DNA from: DASVCN01 sp040905665
GTDB taxonomy: Bacteria; Deinococcota; Deinococci; Deinococcales; Trueperaceae
Reading direction: 5' to 3'
NCBI GenBank assembly: GCA_040905665.1
Contig: JBBDRD010000044.1
Location: 1-64,000 of the forward strand
Length of the DNA: 64,000 bases
Below, one piece after another: positions 1-12,104 of the stretch (its first letter is position 1; each line of letters begins with the position of its first letter). Under the pieces are notes generated by a model. It did no database searches. It was not told the DNA's origin and was given only the letters and a program-made list of their open reading frames with translations. Position numbers and translations under genes: made by a program.

Positions 1-329
<329 letters not shown>

Positions 330-396
330 TGGGGAAAGCAGATGCGCAGATAGGCGCGCGCCGCAGATTGGCGCTGGGAACGGTTTTCGCCCACGA

Positions 397-443
397 TACC
401 GCCAGTCGGGCATTCGCCCTAGGTATCGCTAGTCGGGCATTCG
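397..443 (+). repeat. Two direct 20-bp repeats in the rpoB-rpoC spacer
   Basis: TACCGCCAGTCGGGCATTCG (397-416) recurs as TATCGCTAGTCGGGCATTCG (424-443), 18 of 20 bases identical, with a 27-bp period. The second copy ends 13 bp before the rpoC ribosome site. No function is evident. It belongs to a wider set of small tandem repeats between genes in this window. Confidence 0.75.
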
Positions 444-468
444 GCAGCCGTCAGTTGAAAGGAACTAA

Positions 469-5055
<4,587 letters not shown>

Positions 5056-5082
5056 TTGCTCCGATTACCTGAAGTCGCATGG

Positions 5083-5112
5083 GCGGGTCCGCAAGGGCCC
5101 GCTCGCTTTTCT
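5083..5112 (+). terminator. Intrinsic terminator after rpoC
   Basis: An 8-bp stem (GCGGGTCC / GGGCCCGC, one G-U pair) with a GCAA tetraloop is followed by TCGCTTTTCT. It lies 28 bp after the rpoC stop codon and would end the rpoBC transcript. Confidence 0.8.
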
Positions 5113-5147
5113 GATCCTCCCGCCATGCGCATTGGGCAGGCGGAACT

Positions 5148-5528
5148 TCAGCCCGGAAGCCGCTTTCGGATCAACCTCATCTGGCCGCTGTGGTTCAGCT
5201 CATCCTCGAGCACATGGAACCACTTGAAGTAGTTGTTCCCTTTCTGTCCGCCCCACCAGTCGCTCTCTTCGTACAGCCACGCGTCATCGCGCTCAGCCAG
5301 TTCGGTCAGTGTTCGATTTCGAACGACATCGAGCGTCTCCAGGTAGTACTCGAGTCGATGTCCTCGGATTTGCCGGCGGGCTGCGTCGCCAAGATGCCCT
5401 CCGAGCTTGCGTAGCTCCAGGGCTTCGCCCAGGAATTCCAGGCCGAGAGTTCTTTCCTGGTACCACTCCTCGACGCTCGCGATGTGCGCAAGAAGCATTC
5501 CAATTGAGTTGGACTCGTCGTCGAGCAA
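5148..5528 (-). CDS. DinB-family (DUF664-like) protein, N-terminally shortened
   Basis: The 126-residue product matches the DinB four-helix-bundle fold: a motif ESNSIGMLLAHIASVEEWY with a metal-ligand-type histidine, and a C-terminal helix HVLEDELNHSGQMRLIRKRL with a second histidine. Family members are usually about 150-170 residues and begin with an extra helix before the ESNSI motif. Here an in-frame TAA lies only ~40 bp upstream and the sole start is TTG, so the first helix is missing. It sits 22 bp downstream of the higA-like stop. It may be a decaying gene or a minimal variant; function unknown. Base composition is A+T-richer than the neighbouring housekeeping genes. Confidence 0.6.
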   Translation of the reverse strand: MLDDESNSIGMLLAHIASVEEWYQERTLGLEFLGEALELRKLGGHLGDAARRQIRGHRLEYYLETLDVVRNRTLTELAERDDAWLYEESDWWGGQKGNNYFKWFHVLEDELNHSGQMRLIRKRLPG

Positions 5529-5550
5529 ATGGTCGAGCTGCTCGGTGTCG

Positions 5551-5964
5551 TTAGAGAAAGACGGCGGGAGTTACCCTGAAGTATTCAGCAAGAGCCTTTA
5601 TCTGCTGAGTGGTCAGGTTGCGCTTGCCCCTGATGATCTGACTGAGATTGCCTTGATGGATTCCGGTAGCGCGCTCCACGTCCCTCTGCGTCACGCCTTG
5701 CTGGTCCATCATGAATTCCACCATCTCCCCAGGGCTAGCATCGGGAATGGGAAGATACTCAGCTTCATATGCGGAGATGTGGTCAACAAGGATGCGAAAG
5801 AGCGCGTCATAGGGGGAGTTTGCATTCTCGTGCACTTCGCCCCAGATCCTTTCGAGGAGTCCCAGCGCGGCATCATACTGCTCTTCGGTTTCGATAGGTG
5901 CAACATACGAGTGACCTACTCGATCGAGCCGTTCCCAGAGTTCCAGTACTTCTTTGACCGACAT
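5551..5964 (-). CDS. higA: HigA-type antitoxin with C-terminal HTH (Xre family)
   Basis: 137 residues. The C-terminal half is a Cro/C1-type helix-turn-helix (MMDQQGVTQRDVERATGIHQ, then GNLSQIIRGKRNLT). The N-terminal half (LELWERLDRVGHSYVAPIET) is the extension seen in HigA antitoxins, which bind HigB and repress the shared promoter. The ATG follows AGGAGA with 5-bp spacing, and that site overlaps the higB stop codon, so the genes are translationally linked. The order is toxin first, as is usual for HigBA. The palindrome at 6273-6289 is the likely binding site. Confidence 0.85.
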   Translation of the reverse strand: MSVKEVLELWERLDRVGHSYVAPIETEEQYDAALGLLERIWGEVHENANSPYDALFRILVDHISAYEAEYLPIPDASPGEMVEFMMDQQGVTQRDVERATGIHQGNLSQIIRGKRNLTTQQIKALAEYFRVTPAVFL

Positions 5965-5972
5965 TTGTTCTC

Positions 5973-6263
5973 CTAAGGATTCCAGTGGTCGTACTCAGCG
6001 TGTGTAAAGACATGTTTTATCCATATGGTCCGATAGGCGAAGCTCATACGTGTGACCAGGCGATAATGATTCCCCTTGACGTTGAAGACCACGAAATCTG
6101 GCTGTATCAAGTCGGCTGAACTAAAGACCTGCCGGAGTTCGGCAAAGTTAGCGAAGTCGGCGTTACGGACGGCCTTGTACCAAGTATCAAGGGCGACTTG
6201 GCTTTCTGAGTGGCGCTGCCAAAAGTTGCGCAAAGCCGACTTCGCGATAACGTTGAACGACAC
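5973..6263 (-). CDS. higB: HigB-type mRNA interferase toxin
   Basis: 96 residues of the HigB (RelE superfamily) type: SALRNFWQRHSESQVALDTW, then FNVKGNHYRLVTRMSF and a C-terminal FTHAEYDHW. These are the ribosome-associated, mRNA-cleaving toxin signatures, neutralised by the downstream HigA. I place the start at GTG 6263 because family members begin immediately before the F/V-I-x-K-S-A-L segment and because the -10 box ends five bases before this codon, which predicts a leaderless message. A TTG at 6269 is the alternative but would overlap the -10. The gene is A+T-rich relative to its surroundings, consistent with horizontal acquisition. Confidence 0.85.
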   Translation of the reverse strand: MSFNVIAKSALRNFWQRHSESQVALDTWYKAVRNADFANFAELRQVFSSADLIQPDFVVFNVKGNHYRLVTRMSFAYRTIWIKHVFTHAEYDHWNP

Positions 6264-6268
6264 GGGCA

Positions 6269-6297
6269 AGAATATATCAGGGTGATATAATTGTCAA
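6269..6297 (-). promoter_or_regulatory. higBA promoter
   Basis: On the minus strand TTGACA (6297-6292), a 17-bp spacer and TATTCT (6274-6269) form a near-consensus sigma-A promoter. Transcription would start at about 6262-6263, on the GTG start codon itself. Confidence 0.75.
6273..6289. promoter_or_regulatory. Operator palindrome inside the higBA promoter
   Basis: TATATCA-GGG-TGATATA is a perfect 7-3-7 inverted repeat lying between the -35 and -10 boxes. It is where an autorepressing HigA or HigBA complex would block polymerase. Binding is inferred from position and symmetry. Confidence 0.7.
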
Positions 6298-6417
6298 GTT
6301 AAGCACTGAACGGGTTTCAGGCCGAAACGGGGGCATCAGCCGTCCTCGTACAAAGCAGGACTCTCGAGGTCGTATCCGCCACACCGTAGCCCAACGGCTT
6401 GGCGATACTCTCGTTAC

Positions 6418-7107
6418 GTGTGGACGAGTTCGAAGGTGACGCGGCTTGTGGCGCTCGCGGCAGCCGTTCAGCTGTCAGCCTGGGCCGGCGCCTGCCAACC
6501 AGCGGAAAGCATGAGGGCAGGCTCCAGCTCCGAGTTCGGCGAGTTGCCCGCGGCGAACGAGCCGGTCGATCTGAACACCATCGACTATCCTCTCCTTGCC
6601 GAAGCGATATTCCACGAAACGAATGGACGTCGTTCGAAGAACGATCTCGAAGCCCTGGAGCACCTGCCGGCGCTCGACCGCGCCTCTTGTGGTCACGCCG
6701 AGGCGATGGTGGAGCAGGACTTCTTCGCCCACCGCAATCCCGGGGAGCCAGGGCTCGAGACCCCGGCCGATCGGGTGCGTGCTCAGGGGTTGGAGTTGAG
6801 GGTCGTCGCCGAGAACATCGCGGAGGTTTTCGGACTCCGGTACCAGTCGGGCGAACGGGTCTACCTGCGCCGCGAGGATGGCCGCACTCTGTTCAGTAAG
6901 GAGCCGGGTGGGGAGCCGCTGGGCCTCCGGTCTTATCTCGAAATCGCGGAAACGCTGCTCGACGGCTGGATGTCCTCGGAGGGGCACCGCGCGAACATCC
7001 TTTCACGGCGGCCGGAGTACTTCGGTTCGGGTTGTGAGTTAGGGCGGGCCGAGGAGGAAGGCATGCCGATGTTCGTCTGCGTGCAGCTTTTCTTCTCGCC
7101 GCTCTAG
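6418..7107 (+). CDS. CAP/SCP-domain lipoprotein
   Basis: 229 residues starting at GTG. The N-terminus is a signal sequence ending LSAWAGAC, so lipidation at Cys26 is likely. The rest is a CAP (CRISP/antigen 5/PR-1) domain with SCGHAEAMVEQDFFAHRNPG, the central AENIAEVFG and the C-terminal WMSSEGHRANIL signatures, containing the two conserved histidines. CAP proteins are secreted or envelope-bound; bacterial members have no single agreed activity. It is monocistronic and convergent with the next gene. TACTCT (6406-6411) lies 6 bp before the GTG and could be a -10 for a leaderless message. Confidence 0.85.
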   Translation: MWTSSKVTRLVALAAAVQLSAWAGACQPAESMRAGSSSEFGELPAANEPVDLNTIDYPLLAEAIFHETNGRRSKNDLEALEHLPALDRASCGHAEAMVEQDFFAHRNPGEPGLETPADRVRAQGLELRVVAENIAEVFGLRYQSGERVYLRREDGRTLFSKEPGGEPLGLRSYLEIAETLLDGWMSSEGHRANILSRRPEYFGSGCELGRAEEEGMPMFVCVQLFFSPL

Positions 7108-7131
7108 AGTCGTTGGCTGCCGTTTCGACAG

Positions 7132-7164
7132 TCCCCCGGCTTCGAAAAGTTTGAAGCCGGGGGA
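7132..7164. terminator. Perfect 12-bp inverted repeat after the CAP gene
   Basis: TCCCCCGGCTTC (7132-7143) pairs exactly with GAAGCCGGGGGA (7153-7164) around a 9-nt loop. It lies 24 bp after the CAP stop, between convergent genes. There is no T-tract, so it may act as a terminator in both directions or only protect RNA 3' ends. Confidence 0.6.
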
Positions 7165-7191
7165 TTCCCTGCAACTTCCCGGGGGCGCAGG

Positions 7192-7229
7192 TCCTGGCGA
7201 GTCCGAGTACGAGACCGGACTCGCCAGGA
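7192..7229. terminator. Second perfect inverted repeat (14 bp) between convergent genes
   Basis: TCCTGGCGAGTCCG (7192-7205) pairs with CGGACTCGCCAGGA (7216-7229) around a 10-nt loop. It lies 19 bp beyond the hydrolase stop on the minus strand, a terminator position for that gene, again without a T-run. Confidence 0.6.
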
Positions 7230-7248
7230 AGCAGTTGCTGGACTTAAC

Positions 7249-7938
7249 CTACTGTGCCTGCATCATCCCTTGTGCCCAGTTCATGATCGCTTCGTTGGCG
7301 TCGTCCGCCACTTCGATGATCGCTGCATGCGATCCGCCGGGGAGGATCACAAGTTCCGCAGTCGGAATGCCTTCCTGCATCATCTGGGCAATCTCAAAGG
7401 GATAGAGCGTATCCGCCAGCCCTACCAAGATGAGCGTCGGGACAGTTATCTGTCCGAGAGTGTTGGTCGAGTCGGGACGGTTCGCCAGCGCCGTGGCCCC
7501 GGCGATCGCCGCCTCCTGTGACGCCTCCGTCATCAGGCCTCCGAGGTAACCGGTAAGGTCGGGGTTTTCCCTTCGGGTCTCACCGGTCAGCATGTTCTTC
7601 ATCAGGAATGGCACGAGTGACTCGACGCCCATTTCCTGAGCCTGCCGCGCTACACCCTGCCAGAGGCCTGCCTCGGCTGGCGAGGCGGGAGCTGCGATGG
7701 TGTCGATTAGGATCATCCCGTTGAAGCGGTCCGGAGCCTGCCGGTACATCTCGAAGACGATCGGTCCGCCCATCGACATGCCGCCGACTATCGCCTGCTC
7801 GACGCCTAGCTCGTCCATCACTGCGAGCACGGCCCGAATCTGAATAGTTGTCTCATGAACCCCCCGTGTATGCCTGACCTGTGATTGTGTTGACGTGATT
7901 TCCTTGTCTGCTTGCCTTACCTGCCGGCCCCCCAACAA
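7249..7938 (-). CDS. Alpha/beta hydrolase, N-terminal part missing
   Basis: The product keeps the nucleophile elbow GMSMGG, the acidic-residue loop VGLADTLYP and the catalytic histidine motif GGSHAA, so the full Ser-Asp-His triad is present. However, the first ~60-80 residues of the fold (oxyanion HG motif and D-RG-G-S strand region) are absent. Homology begins at about ETTIQIRAVLAVMDELGVEQ, and the ~25 codons before it (7861-7938) look unrelated and less GC-rich. The next gene upstream is only ~140 bp away, so the missing part is not nearby. This is probably a 5'-deleted gene; activity is doubtful. Confidence 0.6.
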   Translation of the reverse strand: MLGGRQVRQADKEITSTQSQVRHTRGVHETTIQIRAVLAVMDELGVEQAIVGGMSMGGPIVFEMYRQAPDRFNGMILIDTIAAPASPAEAGLWQGVARQAQEMGVESLVPFLMKNMLTGETRRENPDLTGYLGGLMTEASQEAAIAGATALANRPDSTNTLGQITVPTLILVGLADTLYPFEIAQMMQEGIPTAELVILPGGSHAAIIEVADDANEAIMNWAQGMMQAQ

Positions 7939-8081
7939 ATTTTCATCGTAGTCGCCGTCGAGGTGTCGCGACTTGGACGTGGTTCACTCTTGGCCCGCGC
8001 CTCGCGGAGCGGGCCGGCCAAACAGAACCCGGGCGCTAACACCTAGCGCGAGTTGCGCTCCCCACGTGCCATGATTGCGGT

Positions 8082-8453
8082 GTGGTCATCGCAGCCTTCG
8101 ATCCCGGCAAGAACGTTGGCTACGCTTTGGTGGACGAGGATAGACGACTGCTCGATAGCCGTGTGATGCCGCTCTCGGCGATCCAGCGCTTCGTTGTTCC
8201 CGAGGGCGCGACCCTCATCATGGGCGACGGCACCGGAAGTTACGCCGTGAGGGACATCCTGTTACGGCGGAACCTGCACGTCGAGCGTGTCGACGAACGA
8301 GGGACGAGTTTAGAAGGGCGCAATCTCTACTTCCGGGATCACCCGCCCGGCCTCCCTTGGCGATTGCTGCCAAGTGGACTCTGGTGGCCGCCTCGAACTA
8401 TTGACGATTACGCCGCCTACGCTATCGCGCTCAGGTATCTCGACGGACGGTGA
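8082..8453 (+). CDS. Small RuvC/YqgF-fold protein, putative nuclease
   Basis: 123 residues starting at GTG. The N-terminus IAAFDPGKNVGYALVD is the first strand of an RNase H-like (RuvC/YqgF) fold with the catalytic-type Asp7. Asp49 (LIMGDGTGS) and Asp108/109 (TIDDYAAYAIA) fit the other acidic positions. DERGTSLEGRNLYF resembles the DERxTTxEA region of YqgF. The segment HPPGLPWRLLPSGLWWPPR is distinctive and unfamiliar to me. It could be a divergent Holliday-junction resolvase-like or rRNA-processing nuclease; the substrate cannot be told from sequence. CATGAT ends 6 bp before the GTG, a possible leaderless promoter. Confidence 0.6.
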   Translation: MVIAAFDPGKNVGYALVDEDRRLLDSRVMPLSAIQRFVVPEGATLIMGDGTGSYAVRDILLRRNLHVERVDERGTSLEGRNLYFRDHPPGLPWRLLPSGLWWPPRTIDDYAAYAIALRYLDGR

Positions 8454-8561
8454 TTGCATACGCAACCCGCTCTCGACCGCCGCCGCAAGCTGTGCCGGAG
8501 CGAACCAGATCAGCATGACCACATTGATGGCCAGGACTTGCCGGAGAGTGCAAAAGAACGA

Positions 8562-8595
8562 GGCCGGACGTTACCGCCCGGCCCGAATCGTCCGG
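8562..8595. terminator. Overlapping inverted repeats between convergent genes
   Basis: CCGGACG (8564-8570) can pair with CGTCCGG (8589-8595), or GGCCGG (8562-8567) with CCGGCC (8578-8583). The two pairings are mutually exclusive. The site lies between the RuvC-fold gene (+) and carD (-) and probably works as a bidirectional terminator. No long T-run is present. Confidence 0.4.
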
Positions 8596-8604
8596 ATAGA
8601 CGCA

Positions 8605-8618
8605 GTACCTAGTACCTA
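8605..8618. repeat. 7-bp tandem repeat including the carD stop codon
   Basis: GTACCTA is repeated twice head to tail. On the coding (minus) strand this reads TAGGTAC TAGGTAC, the first TAG being the carD stop codon. It is the smallest example of the stop-associated tandem repeats in this window. Confidence 0.6.
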
Positions 8619-9122
8619 GTTGAGCCCTTCGTCCTCGCCCGCGTCCATCATCTGGCGCGCTTCCTGGCTTGTGATATCGAGTACTGCGCTGATCTCACCG
8701 GCTAGCAGACGCAATGCCCGACGGTATGCCTGACGATCGAGATCGGGTAGGCCTCGTTCGAGGTCCCAGCGGCGAAGCTCGCTCGCCAGGGTAGCGATCT
8801 GGTAGGGGTCACCGCTTGTGAGGATATCGGTCACACGGCGGTGCCGGGCGGCCCACTGCTTGGGGAGGTTAATCCGGCCGTTCGCGAGGCGTTCCAGGAC
8901 GCTCTGCACTTCCTGCTCGGTGAGCGCCGGGCGCAGCCCGGCTTCCTGGGGAGCGCTCACCGGAACAAAGGCACGCGAGGTTCCGTTGGGAAAGTCGACC
9001 TGATAGTACTGATGGTCGGAACCGGCGACCGATTTGATGGTCGTGCCGGATACCACACCGACTCCATACGGAGGCAGCACCACCTGGTCACCGCTCTGAA
9101 ACTCCTTCTGCGCTTCTTTCAA
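8616..9122 (-). CDS. carD: CarD-family RNA polymerase-binding regulator (Thermus type)
   Basis: 168 residues. An N-terminal CarD/TRCF RNAP-interacting Tudor-like domain (GDQVVLPPYGVGVVSG) is followed by the helical DNA-binding domain with LPKQWAARHRRVTDIL and ERGLPDLDRQAYRRALRLLA. These match Thermus CarD closely. CarD binds the beta subunit and stabilises open promoter complexes at rRNA and other promoters. The TTG start is supported by GAAGGGAG 8 bp upstream. A TATAAT at 9279-9284 suggests a ~150-nt leader. A second, more divergent CarD is encoded at 39998-40489. Confidence 0.9.
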   Translation of the reverse strand: MKEAQKEFQSGDQVVLPPYGVGVVSGTTIKSVAGSDHQYYQVDFPNGTSRAFVPVSAPQEAGLRPALTEQEVQSVLERLANGRINLPKQWAARHRRVTDILTSGDPYQIATLASELRRWDLERGLPDLDRQAYRRALRLLAGEISAVLDITSQEARQMMDAGEDEGLN

Positions 9123-9278
9123 GGCGTCTGCTCCCTTCGGATCTTCGTCAAACTACATACCGCAACAGCCGGGACGTTCGGGGGCCTGCGGTTCAGTTGG
9201 TAGTTTGGGTTAGGAATTTGTACTGTTCGTGCTTGAGGGCGGGATTCGATTGGCCGACAAAGCACGCTCACGTGCCAA

Positions 9279-9284
9279 ATTATA
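9279..9284 (-). promoter_or_regulatory. -10 box upstream of carD
   Basis: Perfect TATAAT on the minus strand. No convincing -35 is seen 17 bp upstream because a hairpin occupies that space. A transcript from here would have a leader of about 150 nt before the TTG start of carD. Confidence 0.5.
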
Positions 9285-9305
9285 GCAGAAAAGAGCTCTT
9301 TCTGC
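9285..9305 (-). terminator. Hairpin after the EamA gene
   Basis: GCAGAAA / TTTCTGC (7 bp, 7-nt loop) lies 18 bp beyond the EamA stop on the minus strand. It directly abuts the TATAAT of the carD promoter, so it may end EamA transcription and insulate carD. Confidence 0.45.
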
Positions 9306-9322
9306 ACTCGGTTGGGATGCGT

Positions 9323-10243
9323 TCAGTCTGCTGCCGCGGGAGGCCTTGCTGGCTGCCTCGCCTGACCGAAACGAACGGTAAGCAGGACGCCCAGCAGCAG
9401 CAGGACGGCGCCCAGTAGGGTGACCACGCCTGGAACCTCGGTAAACAGCAGCAGTGCGAGGAGCGCGGCCACGACCGGCTCGAGCAGGATCATGGTGGCA
9501 ACCAGGGTCGGGTCGAGAAACTTCATCGCGTAATTAACGCCGGTATGGCCCACCAGTTGCGGCAGGACCGCGAGCAGGAAGATCCAGCCGAAGGTCGCGC
9601 CGCTGTACTCGAAGTAGGGGAGACCGAACAACGCCGGGACGGGTAAAAGTATCAGTGCCGCCACGCTGTAAGCGCTGCCGGCGTAGGCCCCCAACCCAAG
9701 ACCGGCACGCTGGGCGGCGCGCCCTAGCAGCAGATAGGCCGAAACGGTAAGCGCCCCTAGCAGCGCCAGGCCATCGCCAAGCAGCGGCGCCGAGCCGCCC
9801 GCCAGGTCGCCAAAGGCGATCATCGCGCCCCCCGCGACCGCCAGGAGGACGCCCAGAAGCATCGACAGGGAAGGCGGCTTGCTCAAGAAGAGCCAACTGA
9901 AAAGTGCTACCCATAGAGGGTTGGTACACACCAGTGTGACGCTGGCCGCAACCGTGGTGTACGAAAGCGAGCTTATCCAGGCGGCGAAGTGTATAGCCAG
10001 GAAGATGCCCGCTAGCACGGTGTAGCCGAGAGTCCGTCTCGTGAACGGGGTACGGCGCAGTCCGCGCCAGGTGATCGGCGCGAGCAGCAACGAGGCGATG
10101 ACCATGCGGTAGCAGGCGACGACGACCCCAGGCGCATCGGCAAGCCGGATGAAAACTGCAGAGAGGCTCACCGCCCCAACGGCGATGGCCAGGATCAGAA
10201 AAATACGCCCGGTGTTGGGCGCCAAGGGTAACGGAGCGGCCAT
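9323..10243 (-). CDS. EamA/DMT-family permease
   Basis: 306 residues, almost entirely hydrophobic, with about ten predicted membrane helices arranged as two EamA repeats (first from about residue 15, second from about residue 155). Conserved features include ADAPGVVVACYRM in the first repeat and LLEPVVAALLALLLFTEVPG near the end, the typical LEP-V-A--L--LGE-type signature. Members export amino acids, nucleobases or other small metabolites; the substrate is not predictable. The start is ATG. TACGAT lies 8 bp upstream on the minus strand, a weak leaderless-type -10. Confidence 0.85.
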   Translation of the reverse strand: MAAPLPLAPNTGRIFLILAIAVGAVSLSAVFIRLADAPGVVVACYRMVIASLLLAPITWRGLRRTPFTRRTLGYTVLAGIFLAIHFAAWISSLSYTTVAASVTLVCTNPLWVALFSWLFLSKPPSLSMLLGVLLAVAGGAMIAFGDLAGGSAPLLGDGLALLGALTVSAYLLLGRAAQRAGLGLGAYAGSAYSVAALILLPVPALFGLPYFEYSGATFGWIFLLAVLPQLVGHTGVNYAMKFLDPTLVATMILLEPVVAALLALLLFTEVPGVVTLLGAVLLLLGVLLTVRFGQARQPARPPAAAD

Positions 10244-10372
10244 GAGCGATCATCGTACCGTGACGACTGGCACTGGGACGACCCGCACGAGATGACCGAC
10301 ACCCGTAACGACCGGCGCCCGGATCGCCGGCACAGCCGCCCGTGAGCACGTAGGTTAGAGTGCGCTCACACA

Positions 10373-11707
10373 ATGATCGAGTTTCCCGAAGAGTTCGTAT
10401 GGGGCGCATCAACGGCCTCCTATCAGATAGAGGGTGCGGCCCGAGAGAACGGACGCGGGCCGAGCATCTGGGACACGTTTAGCCATACCCCCGGCAAGGT
10501 CGCCGGGGGCGACACCGGTGACGTCGCCTGCGACCACTACCACCGCTACCGTGAGGATGTCGGGCTAATGAGCGAGTTGGGGCTAGGCGCCTACCGCTTC
10601 TCGGTCGCCTGGCCCCGGATCTTCCCTTCGGGTTGGGGGCGGCCGAACCGTAAGGGACTCGACTTCTACGAACGCCTGGTGGATAGCGTTCTCGAACAAG
10701 GCATAACCCCATGGGCGTGCCTCTACCATTGGGATCTGCCCCAGGCGGTCGAAGACTCCGGCGGCTGGACCGCTCGTGATACCGCCTACCGCTTTGCCGA
10801 TTACGCCGAAGTAGTGGCCGAGGCGCTCGGTGACCGTGTCGGACGCTTCCTGATGCTCAACGAGCCCAGCATCGTGGCCCTGCTGGGGCACCTGCTGGGA
10901 ATTCACGCTCCGGGCCGAAGCGACATAGCGGCATACGCGGCCGCCACTCATCATCTCAATCTCGCGACCGGCGAGGGTGTGAGCCGCTTGCGCAAATTGG
11001 GAGATTGGCAACTGGGAACGATTCTCAACCTCGAGCCGGTTCACGGTGTGGGCGAGGACGAGGCCGAGGTGCAGCGTGTGGTCGATCTCTACGACGCCTT
11101 CCGCAACCGCAACTATCTGGACCCACTCTTCCTGGGCAGCTACCCGGAGGCAACGTCTATCCTGCTGCAGCCCTACATTCGCGACGGGGATCTGGAAACC
11201 ATTCGCCAGCCGCTAGATATGCTCGGCCTCAACCTCTATACCAGGGTGCGAGTAACGGCCGATGAGGGAAGCCTGGTGGGGTTCAGGCAACTCGACCCGC
11301 CGCGTGGCGCCCTGCGAACCGAAATGAACTGGGAGGTGTACCCCAACGCCCTCTTCGAACAGCTCCTAGAGCTGAAGGAGCGTTACGGCAACCCTCCGGT
11401 CTATGTTACCGAGAACGGTGCAGCCTTCGCGGATGCACCTGACCGTGCCGGAGAAGTTCACGACCCCGAGCGAATTCGCTTCATGGCAATGTACTTGAGT
11501 GCCGTTCGACGAGCGCTCGACGCTGGCGTCGACGTACGCGGCTACTTCGTGTGGACTCTGCTCGACAACTTCGAGTGGGCGGAGGGGTATTCAAAGCGCT
11601 TCGGGCTCGTCTACGTCGATTACGAGACCCAGGAACGTATCCCGAAGTCGTCGTTCGACTGGTATCGCGAGACGATCAGGGAGCGCGGCTTCGTGATCGA
11701 GCAGTAG
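10373..11707 (+). CDS. bglA: Glycoside hydrolase family 1 beta-glucosidase
   Basis: 444 residues, normal GH1 length. The N-terminal signature FVWGASTASYQIEGA, the acid/base Glu164 in LNEP and the nucleophile Glu347 in VTENG are all present, as is WTLLDNFEWAEGYSKRFGLVYVDY near the C-terminus that shapes the sugar site. No signal peptide is seen, so it acts in the cytoplasm on imported beta-glucosides or beta-galactosides. It is divergent from the EamA gene and not next to the sugar importer found later in the window. Exact aglycone preference cannot be judged. Confidence 0.93.
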   Translation: MIEFPEEFVWGASTASYQIEGAARENGRGPSIWDTFSHTPGKVAGGDTGDVACDHYHRYREDVGLMSELGLGAYRFSVAWPRIFPSGWGRPNRKGLDFYERLVDSVLEQGITPWACLYHWDLPQAVEDSGGWTARDTAYRFADYAEVVAEALGDRVGRFLMLNEPSIVALLGHLLGIHAPGRSDIAAYAAATHHLNLATGEGVSRLRKLGDWQLGTILNLEPVHGVGEDEAEVQRVVDLYDAFRNRNYLDPLFLGSYPEATSILLQPYIRDGDLETIRQPLDMLGLNLYTRVRVTADEGSLVGFRQLDPPRGALRTEMNWEVYPNALFEQLLELKERYGNPPVYVTENGAAFADAPDRAGEVHDPERIRFMAMYLSAVRRALDAGVDVRGYFVWTLLDNFEWAEGYSKRFGLVYVDYETQERIPKSSFDWYRETIRERGFVIEQ

Positions 11708-11738
11708 AAGCAGGCAGTCATAGCTGCAGCACGTGCTC

Positions 11739-12104
11739 TCAGCCGGGCTGCCGGCGGAAGAGCAGCACGGCCAGATAGGCCCAACCGACTATCTGCAGGA
11801 TACCGCCCAGTGGCGCTACCGCTCCCCACCAGCTGGTACCGCCGGCGACCAGCAGGTAGAGGCTTCCCGAAAAGATGACGGAACCGGCGAGTAGCCAGGG
11901 AGCGGCTCGGCACGCTCGTTCACCCAGCGCGGCGGCGGCGAGCAGGGCCAAGGCATGGAACATCTGGTAGCGAACGGCGGTCTCGAAGGTGGCAAGCCTC
12001 TGCTCGGTCAACAGATCCTGAAAGGAGTGGGCCCCGAAAGCTCCCAGCGCCACGGCAAGGCCGGCCAGGAGCGCACCGCTCCCAGCCACTCTGCCGGGCG
12101 TCAT
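11739..12104 (-). CDS. DUF423 small membrane protein
   Basis: 121 residues with four hydrophobic helices and the DUF423 signature GALLAGLAVALGAFGAHS at the N-terminus, then TFETAVRYQMFHALALL and the C-terminal APLGGILQIVGWAYLA. The family (E. coli YgdD) sits in the inner membrane and has no firmly established function. The ATG overlaps the stop codon of the upstream ABC-ATPase remnant (ATGA), so the two were once translated as a unit. GAGGGTG provides a ribosome site. Confidence 0.88.
   Translation of the reverse strand: MTPGRVAGSGALLAGLAVALGAFGAHSFQDLLTEQRLATFETAVRYQMFHALALLAAAALGERACRAAPWLLAGSVIFSGSLYLLVAGGTSWWGAVAPLGGILQIVGWAYLAVLLFRRQPG

Noticed and set aside
7992..8015. GGCCCGC/GCGGGCC hairpin as a terminator
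   Set aside because: It lies between divergent genes, so no transcript would need to end there, and no T-run follows.
9181..9260. tRNA-like stretch GCGGTTCAGTTGGTAG upstream of carD
   Set aside because: The D-loop resemblance is not backed by an anticodon stem, a proper T-arm or a matching acceptor stem.
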